In this document: in pieces, positions 58,169 to 64,000 of the stretch
Layout of the letters: each line of letters opens with the position of its first letter
Position numbering within the stretch: position 1 is the stretch's first letter
NCBI GenBank assembly: GCA_963847515.1
Contig: CAWKAA010000001.1
Span: forward strand, 1,178,001-1,242,000
DNA: 64,000 nucleotides
Source: QHXW01 sp963847515
Lineage (GTDB): Bacteria; Acidobacteriota; Terriglobia; Bryobacterales; Bryobacteraceae
Reading direction: 5' to 3'
The notes under the pieces: model-generated
Database searches by the model: none
The model's input: only the letters and a program-made list of their open reading frames with translations
Told to the model about the DNA's origin: nothing
Program-made: the position numbers and the translations under genes

Positions 58169-58886
58169 AGACTAAACCTTTCAAACGATAAGGTGGATCG
58201 GAAACAGCCCTGATATAAGTGATTAGTGCTTCGATATCTGCTTTGTGGAGCGTCGCGCCGTAGGGCGGCATCTCCGGAGATTTGTTGAGCGCCGGACCGC
58301 CGTGCGTGATGATGCTGGACAAATCCGAATCGCTCCTCGTGTTAAAGAACGAGCCGTCGGTGAACGCATGTGGTATGGCGTTGAGGTTGTCATGATTGGA
58401 CACCCGCTCCGCCGTGGACTCCGGATCGTGGCAGCGCGAGCAATAAGTCTCGTTCAACTGGCGTCCTACATTTTGCTGATAGCCGAGGGCGATCTCGTCG
58501 CTTCGCAGCCCGATGACTTTTCCGGATTTGTCGCGTGTAGTCGTTACCACTTGATAGCGCCCGGCCACTCCGCCAAGCGCGACGCCAACGCTTACCTGCC
58601 CATCGGAGCCGGTCAGTCCGGCAGCAGGGGTTACGACTGCATCGTCAGTGACCCGTAGCGAAACAGCCGCCCCCGCCACCGGAACACCCTGCGCATCATT
58701 CACCTGTACGATGAGCGGCTGGTCGAGCGGCGAGCCCACGATCGCGATCTGCTTACCCCCGCTCACTTCGACCAGAGCCACGCCAAACGCCTTCGCTTGT
58801 GGGAGAGAGCCTTCCGAGGTTCGACGGCCGCAACCGATCGGCAAGGCTAATGGCAACACAGCGAGGATGAAACTAAGCCGCTTCAT
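58155..58886 (-). CDS. Lipoprotein with Ig-like domain and one haem
   Basis: 243 residues. Lipobox LPIGC at about 15-19; a Big-1-like domain (PLIVQVNDAQGVPVAGAAVS, GLTGSDGQVSVGVALGGVAG); then a cytochrome c domain with CSRCHD near 150, a possible distal ligand in SPEMPPYGATL, and IEALITYIRAV. Overlaps the eight-haem gene by four bases. Likely anchored to the membrane and extending from the bc-type complex. Confidence 0.8.
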   Translation of the reverse strand: MKRLSFILAVLPLALPIGCGRRTSEGSLPQAKAFGVALVEVSGGKQIAIVGSPLDQPLIVQVNDAQGVPVAGAAVSLRVTDDAVVTPAAGLTGSDGQVSVGVALGGVAGRYQVVTTTRDKSGKVIGLRSDEIALGYQQNVGRQLNETYCSRCHDPESTAERVSNHDNLNAIPHAFTDGSFFNTRSDSDLSSIITHGGPALNKSPEMPPYGATLHKADIEALITYIRAVSDPPYRLKGLVYAKN

Positions 58887-60946
58887 TTCTTGGCGGCCTC
58901 CTGTGCCGGCGATTTCTTTTGCGCCATGAGAAAAGCGGTGAGGGCGCGGGTATCTTCGTCGCTGATGTTCTGGTTCGGTTCGATGGTTCCCGGCCGGAGC
59001 GCTTGTGGATTTTTCAAATAATGAAAAATCCAGGTTGCGGTCAGCCGTGCCCCTACTTGCGTAAGCGTCGGGCCCACATATCCCTTATCATTCTGCGGAT
59101 CGACGATGTGACAGGACTGACATGCATATTTCGAATAGAAGAGTTGGCGACCTCGTTCGCGGTCCGCGGCACTGAAGCTCGCCGGATCAAGCGGATCGGA
59201 ATCGAATGCCGGTGTCTGGTACACGGTCATGATGTAATCGGCCAGGGTCTCGGCTTCGGCGTCGGTGACATTGAACTTGGGCATTCTCCGTATCAATGCA
59301 GGGCGCAGCGTATTTGGATTTTTTAGGAAGTTCACCAGCCATTGGCGCTGGATCGCGCTGCCTTCCCATGTAAGATCCGGCGCCATGGCGCCGCCGCGCC
59401 CGTTGATGGCATGGCAACTGAAGCATTGCATATCCTCCATCAGCCGCCCGGCCCTACCTGCCGGCTGGTAGTTAGATACGGGCGCTCGCTGGACACGCAG
59501 CGTTGCAGGCAGCGTTTGCGCGCGCTCTGTCTGGGCTAGCAGCGCCGTTACGACCGCGTCCACCTGCGCTGGGGTGAAGTTGTATTGCGGCATCTTCGAC
59601 CTGGCCCCAAAGATACGCGGCTGGCGAACCTTGCCCGCCAGATAATCCGGCAATGTGTGCGGAGCCGAGGCCACGAAAGCGATTTTAGATAGCGGCTTGC
59701 TTCCAACCACGGTTAATTCCGGCGCAAAGTTGTCAGGGCGCTGAATGCGGTTAATCGCATGACACGCTGCGCAGCCGAACTCATTAACCAGCGCCTTACC
59801 GTTCGCAATCTGCTCCTGAGTTGCTGGCTCCAAATTCACCTTGGCGAGAAAGTCACTATCGGTTTTTGCTTCCAGGAATCCCGTGAGCAGACCGGCTTGC
59901 TTCTCGGTGAACCGATAGTGAGACATAGCCGTTTGCGGAAAATAGAGCTTTGGGTTACGCACCCATTGCGCCAGCCATTCCGGTTTGGCCTTGGAACCAA
60001 TACGGGTCAGTTCAGGCCCTATGTCTCCGCCCACCATTAGCCCTGCCGCGTTCTGGACGGCGTGGCAGGAAGCGCAGAACGCTTCGCCGTACACGCTGGC
60101 CCCCTCCTGCGGGTTGGCCGCATCCGCACCTCCGGCGATAGCCGCTTTCGGAGCATCGGCCGCCAGATACGGCGTGCTTTGCGCAATCAGGTACGCCGAT
60201 ATGTCTCGCGCAGCCGCATCGCTCAGTTTGAAGTCGGGCATGGTAGCAGTCGCCGAGTACGCTTGTGGATTCTTCAGCCATGCGTAAATCCATTGCTGCG
60301 TTGTCTTTTCCCCGATGTGCGTGAGCGGTGGCGGCTCATCGGCGGCCTTCACGGCCACACCTTCCGGCGTCTTTAGCGTGTGGCAGTTCACGCAACCATA
60401 GCGTGCCACGAGCGATCTCCCCAAGTTGAGCTGCGGAGTGCCGGTCGGCGAGTCCTGGTGGCACTGCCCGCAACCCGCCGCGAAGTAGTTCGCAGGGAGC
60501 ACCGCTTGTTCTCCCGCTTTCGTGCTGCGATGAGCGTCCTCAACCATAGTTGCCGCACCCTGTCCGCGGTGGCACATCACGCACCCGAACTCTGTCAAGG
60601 AGTGCGGGACCGCTGGATGCGGGCGGTATGGCTGGGTGCTCACATCCAGCAGCGAGGTTTCTTTCGTTGCCACATGGCATGTCGTGCAACGGTCTACTAC
60701 GCCCAGTTCCGGTATCCATGTTTGCTGGATGCCAGGCTGCAAACGGCGCTCTAGCCCCGCGTTATCGCTGCGATGGCGAATTAGCCGCAGGTATCCAGCT
60801 TGATAACGCGCCCATTCGCGGAAGTGATGCTTCACCGGCACCACCGCCAGACATAGCACCAAGACTACCGCCAGCGTTCCGAACGCGCGGCCACTATCAG
60901 CGAAAAGGAACTGCCATGCCGATGTGAGTTTGCGCCTGACGGTCAT
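58883..60946 (-). CDS. Membrane-anchored eight-haem cytochrome c
   Basis: 687 residues from ATG 60946, chosen because GGAGAG precedes it and it shares TGATG with the end of cytochrome b. One N-terminal helix (FGTLAVVLVLCLAVVPV), then motifs CTTCH, CVMCH, CGQCH, CVNCH, CASCH, CAACH, CFSCH, CQSCH. The later ones sit in typical cytochrome c domains with MPxF/MPxY ligands (TMPDFKLSD, KMPQYNFTP, RMPKFNVTD). Serves as the c-type subunit of the bc-type complex encoded upstream; several class-I modules fused in one chain is unusual. Confidence 0.88.
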   Translation of the reverse strand: MTVRRKLTSAWQFLFADSGRAFGTLAVVLVLCLAVVPVKHHFREWARYQAGYLRLIRHRSDNAGLERRLQPGIQQTWIPELGVVDRCTTCHVATKETSLLDVSTQPYRPHPAVPHSLTEFGCVMCHRGQGAATMVEDAHRSTKAGEQAVLPANYFAAGCGQCHQDSPTGTPQLNLGRSLVARYGCVNCHTLKTPEGVAVKAADEPPPLTHIGEKTTQQWIYAWLKNPQAYSATATMPDFKLSDAAARDISAYLIAQSTPYLAADAPKAAIAGGADAANPQEGASVYGEAFCASCHAVQNAAGLMVGGDIGPELTRIGSKAKPEWLAQWVRNPKLYFPQTAMSHYRFTEKQAGLLTGFLEAKTDSDFLAKVNLEPATQEQIANGKALVNEFGCAACHAINRIQRPDNFAPELTVVGSKPLSKIAFVASAPHTLPDYLAGKVRQPRIFGARSKMPQYNFTPAQVDAVVTALLAQTERAQTLPATLRVQRAPVSNYQPAGRAGRLMEDMQCFSCHAINGRGGAMAPDLTWEGSAIQRQWLVNFLKNPNTLRPALIRRMPKFNVTDAEAETLADYIMTVYQTPAFDSDPLDPASFSAADRERGRQLFYSKYACQSCHIVDPQNDKGYVGPTLTQVGARLTATWIFHYLKNPQALRPGTIEPNQNISDEDTRALTAFLMAQKKSPAQEAAKK

Positions 60947-62389
60947 CAAGCTCTCCATGGCCAGACCCACGCCCAGCCCGCCCCTCGGAAGAACGTCCCA
61001 ATGACCGTCAGCACCGTCGCCTCGATCAAAAACCAGGTCATGATCCAGAAGGAAAGAGGTTTCGATACCAGCCAACGCCGGAACCTTCCGGCTGGCTCAG
61101 TCGTAGCCGCTGCTAAGAACATGAAGCCCGCTACTACTACCGTGGGCGTCAAAATGGCCCAGACTTGCAGCAGCAGCAGCGAGAGCGTCAATGCGCCCAC
61201 GGCGATCATGGCAATGCGCAGCCGCTTGCTCCTATCCCGCAGCCACAGGCCTTCGGCCTCAATATTGATATTGAAGTAAGGAATTACAATCAGCGCCGCC
61301 ACGACCATCCCGGGGATCAGAACTCCGGCGATCACCGGAGGAAAATAGTGCAGCAGTTCTTGCAGCCCCAGGAAGTACCACGGTGCTTTGGCTGGATTGG
61401 GCGTCTGCATGGGATCCGCCAGCTTTTCGAGGGGGGCGTCCCAAAAAAGCGCGAGCAGCACCAGCACAATTCCCAGTATTTCGATGGCGACCGCCGCCCG
61501 GAATAAGGTCTCCGGCCAGGTCATCACCAACGCATCGTCCTTCGCTTTAACGTGCGGCGAGGTGCGGCGGGTGACGAATGCGACGCGCCCCGGCGACCGG
61601 CGGCTATCGGAATCGAGCGCTGCGTTGAAGTTCTTGGGCTCACTCATGCGGATTTCGACCGCGCCTGTGTAGAGGCCGCCGTCTTTGCGGATCCGCCAGA
61701 AGTGAATACCTATGAACAGAAATGCCACCAGCGGCAGAATCACGCAGTGCAGCACATAAAATCGCAGCAGTGCGTTGGCGTTCACGGTATTTCCGCCCAG
61801 CATCAGGAATCGAATCTTCTTGCCCCAGCACGGGAACCGCTGAAAGAATGTTCGAGCCCACGGTGATGGCCCAGAACGCCAGTTGATCCCACGGCAGCAG
61901 ATATCCGGTGTAACTGAGGAATAGGGTGACAATGAGCAGCACCACTCCGATCACCCAGTTGAACTCTCGCGGCGGCCGATACGCTCCGCGATAAAACACC
62001 TTGAACATGTGCGCAAATACCAGCAGCACCATGGCATGCGCCGACCAGCGGTGCAGATTTCGCAGAAACACGCCGGCGGAAACGACAAACTGCAGGTCCT
62101 TCATGTCGGCGTAAGCCTGAGGAACGGAGGGATGGTAGTAGAGCATCAGAGGAATGCCCGTCGCGACCAGAATGACGAATGTTGCCAGGCTCAGCGTTCC
62201 CAGGTACCAGGTGACGCTGAAGTTCAAGGCGGCGCGTCGCATCTTCACCGAGAACAGATGCATGAAGATGTTCTGCTGCACGGCGAGAGCCCGGTGCAGG
62301 TTCGTTTCTCCCGATCCGCTGCGGAAAACCGAGCGCCACAGGCGCGTTTCGCGCAGATCGTTGATGTAGGCTTCGATCGACTTCGCCAT
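60946..62389 (-). CDS. Cytochrome b (b6/subunit IV fused, extended), one frameshift
   Basis: About 480 residues from ATG 62389. N-terminal part with haem-b histidines in LHRWSAHAMVLLVFAHMFKV and later LRFYVLHCVILPLVAFLFIG IHFW (written as two runs), then a PWYFLGLQELLHY quinol-site element and C-terminal helices. One extra G in the GGGG run at about 61823-61826 breaks the frame after SAVPVLG; removing it joins the parts exactly. Overlaps the eight-haem gene at its end. Confidence 0.88.
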
Positions 62390-62390
62390 C

Positions 62391-62884
62391 CTAAGTCCTC
62401 AGAAACTGCTTCGCCGGAACAATGGTGGAGCGGTCCACCATCAGGTCCCCGTCATCGCTGATCCACACCTTCAGCCACGGCAATGGCCGCGGCGCCGGAC
62501 CTTCAATCTTGACCCCTTCCGGTGTGAATTTGCTGCCATGACAGGGGCAGGCGATCAATCCCTGTTCCGGCGCCCACGTTGTGAGACAACCCAGGTGGGT
62601 ACAGATGGCCGAGAGAGCATAAAAACCCTGCGGCCCGTGGACGATGTAAATGCCGGTCTTGGGATCCGCGCGTCACCGAGCCTTGCGGGTACTGGTCGGG
62701 CTTGCCCGCATTGGTAATGGGCGAGGGCTCGTAAAGCACATTGGGCGACAGGAATTCGTAGCCGAACACCGCGGCCCCGCGCTCCGGCGACCGCCATGCA
62801 TCCGAGGCCTAGCTTCACAAACGATTCGCGGCGGGTGCAACGCGTTGGCGACTGTATGTTGGGTGTGTCCTTCTCGTCCGGCAT
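62391..62884 (-). CDS. Rieske iron-sulfur protein, two frameshifts
   Basis: About 164 residues from ATG 62884. N-terminus with twin-arginine-like CTRRESFVKLGLGCMAVAG (TAT anchor), a frame change near 62785, GYEFLSPNVLYEPSPITNAG, a second change near 62673, then CTHLGCLTTWAPEQGLIACP and CHGSKF with the 2Fe-2S ligands and the loop GPAPRPLPW. Stop TAG 62391 lies one base before the cytochrome b start. Partner of that cytochrome b. Confidence 0.85.
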
Positions 62885-64000
62885 AGCTCTATTTTCTTGG
62901 TCACCTCGTCTCTAACTGGATCAATTTCGGAAGCCCGCTCGCTCACCATGTGATAGGCCTCCATCGTGATCGTCTGGACCGGACATCGCTCCGCGCACAG
63001 CCCGCAACGGATGCAGCGTGTTTCATCCTTGATCATGGCCGAGCCGGTGATAATGCCCAGCTCTTCCGCCGCCACATCGTCCAATTCCACGCGATATAGC
63101 TGTTCGTTCTGCTGGATATGATCGAGCACTTCGGGAGTGAAGTCGATCTGTTCCAGCGGCACCAGCTTGAGGCACTCCTCGGGGCACACATCCACGCATC
63201 CGCCGCACAAGACACATCGCGATGCGTCTGCTTCATTGCCTTCGAAAACCGTATTGATCCAGCAGCGAAGACACCGGCGTGCTTCGCGCATCGCGCTCTC
63301 CTCGTCGAAACCGATCTCCACTTCGGTCACGCCCGTCCGGCGGTCGAGCGGCAGCATGGGCACGGGTTCGCGGTTCAGCTTGATGAAATCCGCAAACATG
63401 CGATGGTGGTCGAGGACTTCGACTTCGATCTCAGGCTCCGGCCGCTTGCGCCCGGTGAGGTATTCGTCGATACCCGCCGCAATACGCCGTCCGTCGCCTA
63501 CGCTGTCGATGATCAGGCGTGGGCCGAATACACAATCGCCTCCGGCGAAAACGCCCGGAGCGCTGGTCATCAGCGTGTTGCGGTCGGCCACGATCAGCCC
63601 ACGCGGTGAGATCTGTACGCCATCTTCCGGCTTCAGGAAATCCAGCTTGGCGGTTTGGCCGATCGCCATGATGACGGTATCGCATTCGATCACAGACTCG
63701 CTGTTTTCATAGAAAGCTGGATTGAACCGTCCGGCAGAGTCAAAAACCCATTTAGTTTTGACGGTCTCGAGACCCACCACCTTCCCGTTACGACCGACTA
63801 CCTGCTTGGGCCCGCGGCCGTCATGCAGGATGATGCCTTCGGTCTCGGCTTCTTCGATCTCCTCGAGTGCCGCCGGCATCTGTTTCCGGTTTTCGAGGCA
63901 GACGATGCCCACTTCACGCGCGCCCATGCGCAGGGCCGAAAGCGAGATGTCCACCATCTCGTGGCTCGCCACCGCCGCGATGTTGCTCTCGCTCGGCACC
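62815..64000 (-). CDS. FAD-dependent oxidoreductase with 4Fe-4S motifs, partial
   Basis: C-terminal 394 residues or so; the 5' end lies outside the window. GltD-like FAD part (DTVIMAIGQTAKLDFL, SAPGVFAGGDCVFGPRLIID) followed by a ferredoxin-like part: CLRCW, CVLCGGCVDVCPEECL and CIRCGLCAERCPVQTI. So it links NAD(P)H or a flavin substrate to iron-sulfur clusters. The frame overlaps the Rieske start by 70 bases, so the true C-terminus may be shorter. Possibly the electron-input module of the bc-type operon. Confidence 0.8.
   Translation of the reverse strand, partial: VPSESNIAAVASHEMVDISLSALRMGAREVGIVCLENRKQMPAALEEIEEAETEGIILHDGRGPKQVVGRNGKVVGLETVKTKWVFDSAGRFNPAFYENSESVIECDTVIMAIGQTAKLDFLKPEDGVQISPRGLIVADRNTLMTSAPGVFAGGDCVFGPRLIIDSVGDGRRIAAGIDEYLTGRKRPEPEIEVEVLDHHRMFADFIKLNREPVPMLPLDRRTGVTEVEIGFDEESAMREARRCLRCWINTVFEGNEADASRCVLCGGCVDVCPEECLKLVPLEQIDFTPEVLDHIQQNEQLYRVELDDVAAEELGIITGSAMIKDETRCIRCGLCAERCPVQTITMEAYHMVSERASEIDPVRDEVTKKIELCRTRRTHPTYSRQRVAPAANRL

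Overview
The window (GC-rich, roughly 60%) reads as a piece of an Acidobacteriota chromosome, probably Solibacter/Bryobacter-like. This is judged from gene content and protein flavour only: DmsE/PioB-type cytochrome conduits, large multihaem cytochromes, a fused ADP-forming acetate-CoA ligase/GNAT protein, a PEP-CTERM protein and an M1 peptidase remnant. No ribosomal marker is present, so the assignment is an inference. Many otherwise well conserved genes carry single-base indels, often at short homopolymers, so the sequence looks like a draft or metagenomic assembly; broken genes are described as the likely intact gene plus the position of the break.

Layout. 1-3.5 kb (minus): zinc alcohol dehydrogenase (runs off the left edge), P1B-type metal ATPase and OsmC protein. 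3.7-5.6 kb: remnants (PFOR N-terminus, integrase start, M1 peptidase). 5.6-12.4 kb (minus): dihydroorotate-dehydrogenase-like flavoprotein, full-length pyruvate:ferredoxin oxidoreductase (nifJ), glutamate dehydrogenase, orotate phosphoribosyltransferase-like protein. 12.6-17.2 kb: monohaem cytochrome, cytochrome/receiver/PilZ/NapC remnants, one insertion sequence with inverted repeats, a degenerate receiver protein. 17.3-21.1 kb (minus): operon of a Cys-rich protein, a small membrane protein, a nine-haem cytochrome fused to a b561-type membrane domain, and a six-haem NapC-like cytochrome. 21.7-24.4 kb: acetate-CoA ligase/GNAT. 24.6-33.9 kb (plus): a porin-cytochrome conduit (OmcA/MtrC-like decahaem, DmsE/MtrA-like decahaem, MtrB/PioB-like barrel) followed with overlapping ends by a four-haem cytochrome, a Rieske protein, cytochrome b and a nine-haem cytochrome. 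34-42 kb: small cytochrome, globin, PLP decarboxylase, citrate synthase and decayed pieces. 42-51 kb: stress section (universal stress proteins, baeRF-like protein, CBS protein, two Hsp20s, monohaem cytochrome, degenerate receiver). 51.1-56.8 kb (minus): sigma54-type response regulator, CheY-like regulator, hybrid PAS histidine kinase and two universal stress proteins. 56.9-64 kb (minus): a second bc-type operon (FAD/FeS protein, Rieske, cytochrome b, eight-haem cytochrome, Ig-like/haem lipoprotein, unknown secreted protein).

How it fits together. At least sixteen gene starts are preceded by GG-N10-GC elements resembling sigma54 (-24/-12) promoters, eleven of them with TTGC at -12. About 95-125 bp upstream of the predicted start of transcription, nine of these also have copies of a palindrome approximating GGGTGA-N2-TCACCC. 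The window encodes its own sigma54 activator and a soluble hybrid kinase behind one of these promoters. The set of genes (PFOR, ADH, universal stress proteins, Hsp20, CBS, metal ATPase, cytochromes) resembles low-oxygen/dormancy regulons such as mycobacterial DosR or the Burkholderia low-oxygen locus, but here appears wired to sigma54 and to extracellular electron transfer. That wiring is the main candidate for a previously undescribed system.
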